Both the position numbers and the translations under genes were made by a program. 64,000 nucleotides of DNA from contig NZ_KB907347.1 of NCBI RefSeq assembly GCF_000381985.1, positions 1 through 64,000 of the forward strand, read 5' to 3'. The notes under the pieces were generated by a model that did not search any database, was not told the origin of the DNA, and saw only the letters and a list, made by a program, of their open reading frames with translations. This stretch comes from Novispirillum itersonii subsp. itersonii ATCC 12639 (lineage in GTDB: Bacteria > Pseudomonadota > Alphaproteobacteria > Rhodospirillales > Rhodospirillaceae). Shown here in pieces: positions 34,148-42,658 of the stretch (position 1 is the first letter of the stretch; every line of letters begins with the position of its first letter).

Positions 34148-34555
34148 ATGAGCTTTAACGACACCATCGACCTGAAAGCAGCGGTTGGCACCGCGACCGG
34201 CGGCGGGGTGTCGTCGCAGCGCCGCGACCGCATCATGACCCGCACCATGTATGCCCGACATCTCGAAAGCTTCGCGGATGAGGCGCTGAAGCAGCAGATG
34301 TCACGGACCTGCGGCCCGCTGCTGCAGCCGGAGATCGAGGCACTGGCGGCGCGTCTGGCCAACCTGAAGACCCGCTATTATTCCGCCCTGCTGGAGGTGG
34401 GAAAGAACCGGGGGCTGCCCCAGCCGGAACAGTTCCGGGAACTGCAGGCCCTGCGGGCCTATTGCGAGGAACTGGAAGCCGGTTTCACCGCCCTGACGCG
34501 GGAAATCGAACAGGGGGCAATCCCGGTTGAAGGGGTGACGGACCCGGTCTACTGA
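34148..34555 (+). CDS. Conserved-looking hypothetical protein, helical
   Basis: A 135-residue protein (MSFNDTIDLKAAVGTATGGG) with an acidic, strongly helical C-terminal half (LLQPEIEALAARLANLKTRY...). It has no signal peptide, membrane segment or known motif. GGGGAA lies just before the ATG at 34148. It stands alone, convergent with the DUF3124 gene. I do not recognise it. Confidence 0.6.
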   Translation: MSFNDTIDLKAAVGTATGGGVSSQRRDRIMTRTMYARHLESFADEALKQQMSRTCGPLLQPEIEALAARLANLKTRYYSALLEVGKNRGLPQPEQFRELQALRAYCEELEAGFTALTREIEQGAIPVEGVTDPVY

Positions 34556-34560
34556 CCGGC

Positions 34561-35130
34561 TCAGCGCCCCGCGTCGGGAATCACCTCGCCCCGGCTGACA
34601 AAGGAAATGGACCGTGTGCCGAACAGGTCGGTGTGCAGGGCCTCGACCAGCAGCGGGCTGACCGGGCCATCAGCTTCCCACGTCACCAGAAGGCTGCCGC
34701 CGCTGCCGCCGCTAGTGTCGCGGTTTTCGATGAATGTGCTCATCGAGGCCAGCGCGGGCAGTGTCTTCGGGTCGGTCACAAAGTCACGCAGCAGCACCCC
34801 TGCCCCGTCATAATAGCGGGCGGCGGTAATCCGCACCGGCTGGCGTGGATCGGTGTTGCGGACGGAGACCATCACCGACAGCAGCCATTCCCCGGGGTTG
34901 CCGCTGCGGTCCTGATTGCCATGCTGCACGCTGGAATACACCGGCACATACACGGTCTGGCCCCGGCTGCGGGCCGGGTCCGCCGCTGCGGCCTGCCCGC
35001 TGAAGGGGATGGCTGCCGCCAGCAGCAGGGTGGCTGTTGCCATGCCGCGAAGGCCCTGAAGAGCCGCGCCGCGAAGGCGCTGGAAAGCCATGCCACGAAG
35101 GGGCTGGAAAGGCTGTCGCAATCCGGTCAT
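34561..35130 (-). CDS. DUF3124 family secreted protein
   Basis: A 189-residue protein whose core matches DUF3124: RGQTVYVPVYSSVQHGN, VSVRNTDPRQPVRITAARYY, and the C-terminal DTSGGSGGSLLVTWEADGPV. Function is unknown; relatives are periplasmic. The ATG at 35130 overlaps the antiporter stop as ATGA, favouring this start. A second start at residue 30 (MATATLLLAAA) begins directly at a signal peptide. The 29 residues between come from three 24 bp tandem repeats (8-residue units ending L-R-G), an unusual leader. Confidence 0.85.
   Translation of the reverse strand: MTGLRQPFQPLRGMAFQRLRGAALQGLRGMATATLLLAAAIPFSGQAAAADPARSRGQTVYVPVYSSVQHGNQDRSGNPGEWLLSVMVSVRNTDPRQPVRITAARYYDGAGVLLRDFVTDPKTLPALASMSTFIENRDTSGGSGGSLLVTWEADGPVSPLLVEALHTDLFGTRSISFVSRGEVIPDAGR
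35041..35112 (-). repeat. Three 24 bp tandem repeats in the DUF3124 leader
   Basis: Units at 35041, 35065 and 35089 share GC(C/G)GCGAAGG...CTGGAAAGC-type sequence and encode the 8-residue motif (A/P)(F/L)Q.LRG(M/A). Copy number changes would stay in frame. Confidence 0.8.
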
Positions 35131-36836
35131 CGGTGTTCGGCTCCGTCCTCTGGTCCGGCCAGTGTGCCATATCCGCTGCTGCGGTGTCCTGCCAGACAGC
35201 GTTCGATGATGTCATCACTGACCCCCATCGAGCGCAGGGCCAGACCGGCCATCTGGAAGCTGACCTCAATCGCTTCCGGCACCACCAGTACTGCCCCGGC
35301 AGAGCGCAGCACCCCCTGCTGACGCAGGTCATGGGCCCGGGCAATGATCGGCAGGCCGGGCATATGGTCGTGCACCGCCGCCACCGCCCGCTCGGCCCCC
35401 CGTGCATTGTTGACGGTGATGATTGCCGCCCGCGCCCGCTCCACGCCGATGGAGCGCAGGACCCCGGCCTGACTGACATCACCATAAAACACCGGCAGCC
35501 CTTCGGCCCGTGCCTCGGCCACCCGCTCGGCATCAAGATCCAGCGCCACGTACGGCACGCCATGTTCTTTCAGCAGTGTGGCGATGGTCCGCCCGACGCG
35601 GCCATATCCGGCGATGATGACATGCTGGCGGGCTTCTTCTGTGCCGGTCGGCACCAGATCGAGCCCCAGCCGCCGTTTCAGCTTTTTCGACCACCGCCGC
35701 CCGGCGGAGGACAGGACCGGGGTCAGGATCATCGACAGGGCGACGGTGGCGGTCAGGGTCTGGGTGGTGGTGTGGTCCAGCACCCCCAGCGTTCCTGCCT
35801 TACCGAACACCACAAAGGCAAATTCCCCGCCCTGCGCCAGCAGCAGGCCGACCCGCAGCACGGTGGCCCAGTCGAGCCCCAGCAGCCGCGACAGGCCGAT
35901 CAGGACCCCGGCTTTCAGCGCCAGCAGGCCCAGCGTCACCGCCAGCACCAGCAGCAGGTTATGGGCGACGAACGGCAGGTCGATGGTCATGCCGACCGTC
36001 ATGAAAAACAGGCCGAGCAGCAGGCCGCGGAAGGGGTCGATATCGGCTTCCACCTGATGACGGTACGGGCTGTCCGCCAGCAGCAGACCGGCCAGAAACG
36101 CCCCCAGCGCCATCGACATGCCAGCCATTTCGGTTACCCAGGCGACGGTCAGCACCAGCAGCAGATTGGCCGCCGTGAACACTTCAGAGGTCCGCCGGGC
36201 GGCAATAAAGCCGTACAGCGGCCGCACCACATAGCGGCCGAGGATAAAGATCAGCGCCATGGCGACGCAGGCCTTGGCCAGTGCCAGCCCCAGCGCGGTG
36301 CCGATGTCATGCCCGGACCCGGCCAGCAGCGGCAGCAGGGCCAGCACCGGCACCACCGCCAGATCCTGAAAAATCAGCACGGCGATACTGACCCGCCCGG
36401 TCTGGGTCACCGCCTCGTTGCGTTCCACCAGAATCGCCAGCACGGTGGCGGTGGAGGAAAAGGCCAGCGTCACCCCGATCAGGACCGCGGCCTTGGGGGA
36501 CAGGCCAAAGGCCAGCCCCAGCCCGCCCAGCACCGCCGCCGTCCCCAGAACCTGCAGGGCCCCCAGCCCGAAGATATAACGGCGCATCGTTCGCAGGCGT
36601 GACAGCGGCAGTTCCAGCCCGATGGCAAACAGCAGGAACACCACCCCGAATTCGGCCAGCGGCAGGGTTGATTCCACATCAATCACCACCCCCGGCGTAT
36701 AGGGGCCCAGAGCGACCCCGGCAGCCAGATAGCCCAGCACCGACGGCACCCCGAAGCGCTGAAGGACCGGTACGGCAACAACTGCCGCCAGCAGCAGCCA
36801 CAGAATGTCGTAAAGTGTGGAGTGGAACTCCGCCAT
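35127..36836 (-). CDS. CPA2 cation:proton antiporter with TrkA-N domain (Kef/Ybal type)
   Basis: A 569-residue inner-membrane protein. Residues 1-385 form about 12-13 helices of the Na+/H+ exchanger type (VLGYLAAGVALGPYTPG, LLFAIGLEL, FSSTATVLAILVERNE, FQDLAVVPVLALLPLL). Residues 405-530 form a Rossmann TrkA-N domain (HVIIAGYGRVGRTIATLLKE) that binds NAD(H) or a similar ligand. It probably exchanges K+ or Na+ for protons under stress. The ATG at 36836 has GAGGCAGG upstream. DUF3124 follows by an ATGA overlap. Confidence 0.92.
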   Translation of the reverse strand: MAEFHSTLYDILWLLLAAVVAVPVLQRFGVPSVLGYLAAGVALGPYTPGVVIDVESTLPLAEFGVVFLLFAIGLELPLSRLRTMRRYIFGLGALQVLGTAAVLGGLGLAFGLSPKAAVLIGVTLAFSSTATVLAILVERNEAVTQTGRVSIAVLIFQDLAVVPVLALLPLLAGSGHDIGTALGLALAKACVAMALIFILGRYVVRPLYGFIAARRTSEVFTAANLLLVLTVAWVTEMAGMSMALGAFLAGLLLADSPYRHQVEADIDPFRGLLLGLFFMTVGMTIDLPFVAHNLLLVLAVTLGLLALKAGVLIGLSRLLGLDWATVLRVGLLLAQGGEFAFVVFGKAGTLGVLDHTTTQTLTATVALSMILTPVLSSAGRRWSKKLKRRLGLDLVPTGTEEARQHVIIAGYGRVGRTIATLLKEHGVPYVALDLDAERVAEARAEGLPVFYGDVSQAGVLRSIGVERARAAIITVNNARGAERAVAAVHDHMPGLPIIARAHDLRQQGVLRSAGAVLVVPEAIEVSFQMAGLALRSMGVSDDIIERCLAGHRSSGYGTLAGPEDGAEHR

Positions 36837-36935
36837 TGCCTGCCTCAAGGTTGCTGGTTACCGCGTGCTTCGGGGTATATCGGCCCTGCTGCCCGGCATC
36901 AAGCGACGATACTGCCATAATCCCCGTAAAGGCAG

Positions 36936-36965
36936 TGATCTGCTGGGGGGAAAGCTGCGTACTCA
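36936..36965 (+). promoter_or_regulatory. RpoE(ChrR)-type promoter candidate for the COG2907 gene
   Basis: TGATCT, an 18 bp spacer and TACTCA, 55 bp before the ATG. The -35 and spacer match the sites upstream of rpoE and of the SDR pair; the -10 is weaker. Confidence 0.5.
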
Positions 36966-37019
36966 CTGATATAACGCCTGCTCATCAGTCTCAGCTTCCT
37001 CTGTCCCGGACTATTGGCC

Positions 37020-38369
37020 ATGTCGCATATCCATCCGCCGCACCGCCCCCTTCCTGATGCCCGCCGGATTGCCGTGATCGGCAGCGGGGCGGCTGCGCTG
37101 GGGGCAGCGTGGGCGCTGTCGCGGCGGCATGTGGTGACAGTGTTTGATGGCGAGCCCCGGCCCGGCGGCCATGCCAACACGGTCGAGGTTCCGGGGGCAG
37201 ACGGGCAGCCGGTGGCGGTGGATACCGGTTTTATCGTCTACAACGTCCGCACCTACCCCAATCTGATCCGCCTGTTTGAGCATCTGCGGGTGCCGACGCA
37301 GGACACCGGCATGTCGTTTGCCGTGACGCTGGATCAGGGGGACCGGCGCGGCGTGCTGGAATATTCCGGCAGCGATCTGCCGGGCCTGTTCGGCCAGCGC
37401 AGCAACCTGATCAGCCCGCGCTTTTACGGCATGCTGCGGGATATCCTGCGGTTTTACCGGCAGGCCCCGCAGGATGCGCAGACGGCCCCGTCCGGCCTGT
37501 CGCTGGGCGAGTATCTGCGCCAGAACGGCTATGGCCGGGCCTTTATTGATGATCATCTTCTGCCGATGGCCGCCGCCATCTGGTCGGCCCCGCCGGAAAC
37601 GATGATGGCTTTTCCGATGGCCAGTTTCGTCCGCTTCTGTACCAACCATGGGCTGTTACAGATCACGGACCGTCCGCGCTGGCGCACGGTGGTCGGCGGC
37701 AGCCGTGAATATGTCCGCCGTCTGCTGGCGGATACCCCCGCGACCCTGCGGCTGGGCGATGCTGTGACGCGGGTCATCCGGCTGGAAGCCGGTGGCGTCC
37801 GGGTACAGACCGCCTCCGGCACGGACGAGATGTTTGATGCGGTGGTGATCGGTGCCCATGCCGATCAGGCACTGGCGATGATTGACCGCCCCACCCGGCA
37901 GGAACAGCATCTGCTGGGGGCGTTCCATTATCAGGACAATCTGGCGGTGCTGCATGGCGACGCCGCCCAGATGCCGGTGCGGCGACAGGTGTGGGCGGCG
38001 TGGAACTACCGCGCCCGGCGCGGCGAAACCGGCACCACCGATCTGTGCGTCACCTATTGGATGAACCGCCTGCAGCACCTGCCGGACCATACGCCGCTGT
38101 TTGTCACCCTGAACCCTCACGATACCATTGATCCGTCGAAGATTTATCGCCAGATCACCTATGCGCACCCGGTGTTTGACGCCGATGCGATGGCGGCACA
38201 GAAAGCGCTGGACCAGCTGCAGGGGGCAGACCGCCTGTGGTTCTGTGGGTCTTACTTCGGCTATGGCTTCCACGAAGACGCCTTTGCCTCGGGGCTGGCG
38301 GCGGCGCGGTCCATCGGCTGCCCGCCGCTGTGGGAGACCGACAGCAGCCACCAGACGGCGGCGGTCTGA
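37020..38369 (+). CDS. FAD-dependent oxidoreductase, COG2907 (singlet-oxygen/fatty-acid cluster)
   Basis: A 449-residue amine-oxidase-fold flavoprotein. RIAVIGSGAAALGAAWALSR is the FAD-binding motif, followed by RPGGHANTVEV, VDTGFIVYNVRTYPNLIRLF, HLLPMAAAIWSAPPETMM and the C-terminal GSYFGYGFHEDAFASGLAAA. All are hallmarks of COG2907. Relatives lie next to cyclopropane-fatty-acid-synthase-like methylases, DUF1365 and rpoE-chrR, and take part in fatty-acid modification under singlet oxygen. Here DUF1365 is 26 kb away at the window edge and no Cfa gene is visible. The upstream RpoE-type promoter supports membership in that regulon. Confidence 0.9.
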   Translation: MSHIHPPHRPLPDARRIAVIGSGAAALGAAWALSRRHVVTVFDGEPRPGGHANTVEVPGADGQPVAVDTGFIVYNVRTYPNLIRLFEHLRVPTQDTGMSFAVTLDQGDRRGVLEYSGSDLPGLFGQRSNLISPRFYGMLRDILRFYRQAPQDAQTAPSGLSLGEYLRQNGYGRAFIDDHLLPMAAAIWSAPPETMMAFPMASFVRFCTNHGLLQITDRPRWRTVVGGSREYVRRLLADTPATLRLGDAVTRVIRLEAGGVRVQTASGTDEMFDAVVIGAHADQALAMIDRPTRQEQHLLGAFHYQDNLAVLHGDAAQMPVRRQVWAAWNYRARRGETGTTDLCVTYWMNRLQHLPDHTPLFVTLNPHDTIDPSKIYRQITYAHPVFDADAMAAQKALDQLQGADRLWFCGSYFGYGFHEDAFASGLAAARSIGCPPLWETDSSHQTAAV

Positions 38370-38393
38370 CCGGCCTCCCCTCCTCTCCTTCTC

Positions 38394-39179
38394 CTAAAGG
38401 CCGGTGAAGCGCCGGACCGCGCTGAAGTACCAGCGGTCCGGCAGAATCCGCAGCAGTTTCATCGCCGTGGCAAAGCGGCGGGGGAAGGCGATTTCAAAGC
38501 CCCCCTGTTCCAGCCCGCGCACAATCTGGGCGGCAGCGGCTTCGGCGGTGATCAGATCAGGCATCGGGAACGGATTTTGCTGCGTCAGCGGGGTATCGAC
38601 AAAGCCCGGATTGACTACCGTCACCTGTACCCCGGTATCGGCCAGATCCAGCCGCAGCGATTCTGCCAGAGCAATCACGGCGGCTTTGCTGGCGCAGTAT
38701 CCGGCTGCGGTCGGCAGGCCCCGGTATCCGGCGACGGAGGCGACCAGCACCAGATGCCCCTGCCCCCGTGCCAGATACAGCGGCAGCAGGGCTTCAACGC
38801 AGTGGACAATCCCCATCAGGTTGGTGTCGATCAGATCGCGGACCCCGGCGGCAGAAAAAGCGGTCGCCGGGGTGGGGTGATGGGTGCCGGCGCACAGTAC
38901 CGCCAGTGTCGGCAGAGACGGTGCCATGGCTGACACCGCAGCCTGTACGGCGGCGCGGTCCGTGACATCCAGTGGCACCGGCACGCAGCCGGGCACCCGC
39001 GCGGCAAGGGCCTGCAAGGGCTCCTGGCGTCTGCCGCTGGCCGTCACCGGCCAGCCTGCGGCAGCGAACGTGTGTGCCAGCGCGGCCCCGATGCCGGTTC
39101 CGGCCCCGGTGAGCCAGACTCCGCCCGGCGGCTGGGGCAAACGCAACGGGGCCTGTGGTGCGGCAGTCGGGCGGATCAT
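38394..39179 (-). CDS. SDR-family oxidoreductase 1 of the RpoE cluster
   Basis: A 261-residue short-chain dehydrogenase with an intact active site: cofactor loop TGAGTGIG, LCAGTHH (N-A-G position), VASVAGYRGLP and catalytic YCASKAAVIAL. The C-terminal ~45 residues (AFPRRFATAMKLLRILPDRW...) match the SDR often encoded next to COG2907. It is separated by only 3 bp from the second SDR, so the two are co-transcribed. The substrate is probably lipid-derived, by context. Confidence 0.92.
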   Translation of the reverse strand: MIRPTAAPQAPLRLPQPPGGVWLTGAGTGIGAALAHTFAAAGWPVTASGRRQEPLQALAARVPGCVPVPLDVTDRAAVQAAVSAMAPSLPTLAVLCAGTHHPTPATAFSAAGVRDLIDTNLMGIVHCVEALLPLYLARGQGHLVLVASVAGYRGLPTAAGYCASKAAVIALAESLRLDLADTGVQVTVVNPGFVDTPLTQQNPFPMPDLITAEAAAAQIVRGLEQGGFEIAFPRRFATAMKLLRILPDRWYFSAVRRFTGL

Positions 39180-39182
39180 CCC

Positions 39183-39935
39183 TTACCCCCGTGCTTCAGC
39201 GGTGCTGCGTCCGCCATCGGCCCCGATCATCTGCCCGGTGATCCAGCCTGCGGCGGGCGAGAGCAGAAAAGCGGCCAGTGCCGCCACATCGGCGGCCTCG
39301 CCGGTGCGCTTCAGCGGGTGGCGGGCAGCCATCGCCTTGACCATCGCCTCGTTCCCCATCAGGCCAGCGGTCAGCGGGGTACGGGTCAGGCTGGGGGCAA
39401 TCACATTGACCCGGACCTCGGGGGCCAGATCGGCGGCCAGAGACAGCCCAAGCCCTTCAACCGCCCCTTTGGCGGCCCCGACCACCACATGGGATGGAAA
39501 CCCCCGGCGGGCGGCAACCGAAGAAAACAGCACCACCGACCCGCCCGCTGATTTCAGGGCAGTCCGGGCGGCTTTAACGGCGGTGAAGGCCCCGACCACA
39601 TCGCGGCGGTAGGCCTCCAGCAGATCGTCTTCCCCGGCGGCGGCCACGGACTTCAGCGACAGGGTGCCGACCGCATACACCAGTCCGGCAAGCTGGCCGT
39701 GCCCGGCCTCAACAGCGGCGTCAATGACCTGCCGGACGGCCGCGCCGTCGAGGACATCGGCAGCCAGACCGGGCGAAGCCGTTTCAGCGCACAGATCCCG
39801 CAGCGGTTCTTCCCGGCGGGCGGACAGGAACACCGGGTGGCCCGCCTGTGTCAGCTGGCGGGCCAGAGCGGCCCCGATCCCGCCGGTGGCCCCGAAGACC
39901 AGAACCGGCGCGGTTGAAGGTAGGACAGTGGTCAT
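39183..39935 (-). CDS. SDR-family protein 2 of the RpoE cluster, lacking catalytic Tyr
   Basis: A 250-residue SDR-fold protein. The cofactor loop GATGGIGAALAR is good and the C-terminus (WITGQMIGADGGRS) is typical of classical SDRs. The active-site segment, however, reads HVVVGAAKGAVEGL, with Val in place of the usual Tyr of Tyr-x-x-x-Lys. It may use a different mechanism or be a non-catalytic partner of SDR 1. An RpoE-type promoter starts 41 bp upstream and would drive both SDR genes. Confidence 0.9.
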   Translation of the reverse strand: MTTVLPSTAPVLVFGATGGIGAALARQLTQAGHPVFLSARREEPLRDLCAETASPGLAADVLDGAAVRQVIDAAVEAGHGQLAGLVYAVGTLSLKSVAAAGEDDLLEAYRRDVVGAFTAVKAARTALKSAGGSVVLFSSVAARRGFPSHVVVGAAKGAVEGLGLSLAADLAPEVRVNVIAPSLTRTPLTAGLMGNEAMVKAMAARHPLKRTGEAADVAALAAFLLSPAAGWITGQMIGADGGRSTAEARG

Positions 39936-39975
39936 GGCAGGCCCCTGATCAGGAAGGGTTGAACGGATTCCTGAC

Positions 39976-40005
39976 TGTTTACGTGTCAGGGGGCCGCCCA
40001 GATCA
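39976..40005 (-). promoter_or_regulatory. RpoE(ChrR)-type promoter of the SDR pair
   Basis: TGATCT, an exact 18 bp spacer and TAAACA, 41-70 bp before the ATG of SDR 2. It is close to the TGATCC-N18-TAAGA consensus known for Rhodobacter RpoE. Confidence 0.65.
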
Positions 40006-40063
40006 CAGACCGGATCACCGCCCGGGATTCTGGCAGGGACTCCGGCAAGGACTCTGGCAGGAC

Positions 40064-40732
40064 TTACAGATCAAGGAACGGATTGAACAGCCGCCCGATC
40101 AGGCCGGTCAGGCGCAGCGGGGCTGTGGTGACAGCCAGACACAGGCACGGATCACCGGCATCGGCCACCGGGCGGTGGATGCCGCCATCGGCCATCACCG
40201 CCACGTCGCCGGGGCCATAGTGGCCGTGGCCGTCGCTGAAGCCACCGGCGAGCACCAGTGTCATTTCCAGACCGCCGTGGCTGTGTTCCGGCACCCCCAT
40301 GCCGGGGGCGATACGGTACAGACGGGCGCGGGCATCGGTGCGGGTCACGACCGGCACCTGTTCCAGCCCGCCGGGCAGGCGTTTCCACGGCAGCGCGGCG
40401 CTGTCGGCACCGACATAGTCACGCAACGGTCTGGGCAGCAGACCGGGGCGCGGGGGCTGCGGACGGGCGGGCGCCTGCCGCACAGCAGGCCGCGCCGTTG
40501 CCGACACCGGCCCCAGACGGCCAAGAACCGCCGCCAGCGCCCCGTCGGAGAGGGAGGCCGGGGCCAGTTCCTCCAGCAGGCTGCCGCCGACCGCTTCGGC
40601 CTGTCCGGCCAGACGGCGGCACGCCGGGCACAGGGTCAGGTGGCAGGCCACCAGCAGGGCGGACGCCTCTTCCAGAGAACCGGCGGCATAGGCCAGCAGC
40701 AGCTCTTCAGGCGGATGGAAGGTGGCGCTCAT
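40064..40732 (-). CDS. chrR: Zinc-binding anti-sigma factor ChrR
   Basis: A 222-residue anti-sigma factor. The N-terminal ZAS domain (residues 1-70) has CHLTLCPACRR zinc ligands, and the C-terminal half is a cupin (VPEHSHGGLEMTLVLAGGFS, GPGDVAVMADGG). In Rhodobacter ChrR the cupin senses singlet oxygen and organic peroxides, and loss of binding frees RpoE. It starts inside the stop of the sigma factor gene (ATGA), ensuring matched synthesis. Confidence 0.93.
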   Translation of the reverse strand: MSATFHPPEELLLAYAAGSLEEASALLVACHLTLCPACRRLAGQAEAVGGSLLEELAPASLSDGALAAVLGRLGPVSATARPAVRQAPARPQPPRPGLLPRPLRDYVGADSAALPWKRLPGGLEQVPVVTRTDARARLYRIAPGMGVPEHSHGGLEMTLVLAGGFSDGHGHYGPGDVAVMADGGIHRPVADAGDPCLCLAVTTAPLRLTGLIGRLFNPFLDL

Positions 40733-41322
40733 CGCAGATCCTCCATCGGGGTCGGGCCATCCCCAAGGGCAGCGCGGATGCGGTTCATTGCCAGTCGCAG
40801 CCGCGACTTGACGGTGCCGAGGGGGATACCCAGACGGGTTGAAATCTCGGAGTGCGGGGTGTCTTCATAAAAGGACAAAGCGATCACTTCGGCCTGTTCC
40901 GGGGGGAGGGTGGCGACGGCGGCGCGGATGGTGCGTTCCCGCTGTCCGGCAGCAAGGGCGTCATCGGGCGGGGTTTCGGGGTCAGGGACCAGTGCCGGGT
41001 CGTCGGGGTCCAGCTCCGGGCGGCGTTCGCGGCGCAGGCGGTCGATGCGCAGATTGCGGGCGATGGCGAAGATCCATGTTCCGGCGCTGGCTTTGGCGGG
41101 GTCAAAAAAACCTGCCTTCCGCCAGACGGTCAGCATGGCTTCCTGCGCCAGTTCTTCCGCTGTGGCATCATCGGCACCCAGACGGCGCAGATAGGTCTTG
41201 ATACGGGGGGCATAGTATTCAAACAGGCGGATGAAATCAGCCTGATCATGGGTTTCGGCCAGAGCGGCCAGCAGGCGGGTCATTTGCGCCGGAACCGGGT
41301 CCGCTGACGTTCCGCTGTTCAC
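40729..41322 (-). CDS. rpoE: ECF sigma factor, RpoE/ECF11 type
   Basis: A 197-residue sigma factor. Region 2 reads FIRLFEYYAPRIKTYLRRLG...AEELAQEAMLTVWRKAGFFD, and region 4 LPPEQAEVIALSFYEDTPHS then EISTRLGIPLGTVKSRLRLA. The GTG start at 41322 is chosen because CAGGAGA lies just upstream; an ATG at 41283 and longer frames are less likely. It pairs with ChrR by ATGA overlap and has a consensus-like autoregulated promoter 176 bp upstream. It probably controls the COG2907, SDR and DUF1365 genes of this window. Confidence 0.93.
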   Translation of the reverse strand: MNSGTSADPVPAQMTRLLAALAETHDQADFIRLFEYYAPRIKTYLRRLGADDATAEELAQEAMLTVWRKAGFFDPAKASAGTWIFAIARNLRIDRLRRERRPELDPDDPALVPDPETPPDDALAAGQRERTIRAAVATLPPEQAEVIALSFYEDTPHSEISTRLGIPLGTVKSRLRLAMNRIRAALGDGPTPMEDLR

Positions 41323-41497
41323 ACGCTGTCTCCTGCCCGCAAGGTCTGATCCGCCGACCGCGGTCAGGACGACCCGGGGCCGGATATGCCCGGGGGCTGC
41401 TATCCTGCCCCGATCATCGGGGGAGATGAAGGAAAAATCCAGCATGACCTGTCGGACCTTTGGGAAGGAAACGGGCGGGAACGCTGCCTGTGTTTCC

Positions 41498-41527
41498 TCC
41501 TTACGGTATCCGGGTCTGGCTGGATCA
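41498..41527 (-). promoter_or_regulatory. Autoregulated RpoE promoter of rpoE-chrR
   Basis: TGATCC, an exact 18 bp spacer and TAAGGA: the best match in the window to the RpoE consensus TGATCC-N18-TAAGA. It touches the last codons of tcuB and leaves a leader of about 170 nt. Confidence 0.75.
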
Positions 41528-42658
41528 CCCGCCGTCGTCGTCTTTTTCGGGCTTTTTTCGGGCCTGCTCGGCCCGCTCTGGTTCTTTCCGGGACCGCTCG
41601 GCCCGCTGGCGGTCAAGGCGGGTTGCTTTCAGGATGGCAGCCAGCCGCAGCGGTGCATGGGCCAGCCCCCCCAGAGGCAGGGCCAGAAACAGCACCAGCA
41701 CCAGCCCGAGATGCCAGGCCAGCAGCAGCCCCATCGCTGCGGTGTCGCGCAGGGCCAGCAGGGCCAGCCCGCTGGCAGCCACCAGCGCCAGCAGGATCAG
41801 CAGGGTCTGGTCGCGGGCCGGGGTCTGCACGGCAGCGGCGCTGCGGCGGTTTTCCCGCAGCAGTCCGGCGCAGCCCAGCAGCATCAGAACACCCCCGGAG
41901 GTCCCCAGCGCGACCGGCAGGCTGAGCAGCGGGTAAGGGGCAATCCAGCCGAAGCCGTGATGCCAGACCGTGGCCACCGCCGTCGCGGCAAAACACAGAC
42001 CGAAGCCGCCGGTCAGGGCGTGATGGGCGCGGCGGCGGCGTGGATGATCAAGATGGGTCAGGGTCAGGCCCTGCCGCAGTCCGGTTTTCCAGTCTGCCGT
42101 GGTCAGGCGGCCCCCGCCGATATGCCGCCAGAAGATCCGGATCCGCCACAGGGTCAGCAGGGCGGCGGCAGACAGGGTTGCCCCGGCCAGCCCGGTCAGC
42201 CATGCCCACGGCAGGACCGCATAAAACGCACCGGGCCCGGTATGGGGGCTGAACACCACGTCTGCGGGGATCAGTCCCAGCACCAGCAGCGGCAGCAGCA
42301 GGCTGAGCAGCAGCGACACCGGCAGCAGGGCCCGCCGCAGGGCGGGCAACGGTGTCTGCTGGTGCTGACGGATGGCGGCCAGTGTCTGCGGCACGGCGAT
42401 GGCATAGGCGTGGGGCGGGGCATACTGGCAGGCATCCCAGCAGGCGCGGCAGCCGTGGCACAGGCTGGCCAGCCAGTCGACATCGGCATCGCGGAAGGCC
42501 GGGGGGGTGTTTCCGTCGTCTCCGCCCACCGCGTCGCGCTGCCGGAACACCGGACAGAAGCCGTCGCAGTATTTGCAGACGGCGCACAGGGTCAGGGTCT
42601 CGCGGGCGATGGCATACAGGGCGGGGCGGTCCGCCGGGGGGCTGTGGTCAGCGGGCAT
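41525..42658 (-). CDS. tcuB: Tricarballylate utilisation protein TcuB
   Basis: A 377-residue membrane Fe-S electron carrier. Two cysteine clusters, CAVCKYCDGFCPVF and CHGCRACWDACQYAPPHAYA, bind 4Fe-4S centres. About six hydrophobic segments with histidines suggest haem or quinone contact. TcuB reoxidises the flavin of TcuA and passes electrons to the quinone pool. The C-terminus ends in a charged Arg/Lys/Glu tail. It overlaps tcuA by 11 bp. No tcuC transporter or tcuR regulator is next to it. Confidence 0.92.
   Translation of the reverse strand: MPADHSPPADRPALYAIARETLTLCAVCKYCDGFCPVFRQRDAVGGDDGNTPPAFRDADVDWLASLCHGCRACWDACQYAPPHAYAIAVPQTLAAIRQHQQTPLPALRRALLPVSLLLSLLLPLLVLGLIPADVVFSPHTGPGAFYAVLPWAWLTGLAGATLSAAALLTLWRIRIFWRHIGGGRLTTADWKTGLRQGLTLTHLDHPRRRRAHHALTGGFGLCFAATAVATVWHHGFGWIAPYPLLSLPVALGTSGGVLMLLGCAGLLRENRRSAAAVQTPARDQTLLILLALVAASGLALLALRDTAAMGLLLAWHLGLVLVLFLALPLGGLAHAPLRLAAILKATRLDRQRAERSRKEPERAEQARKKPEKDDDGG

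Noticed and set aside
35037-36602. 521-codon plus-strand frame opposite the CPA2 antiporter.
   Set aside because: Gln/His/Arg-rich low-complexity translation typical of the antisense of a GC-rich membrane-protein gene.
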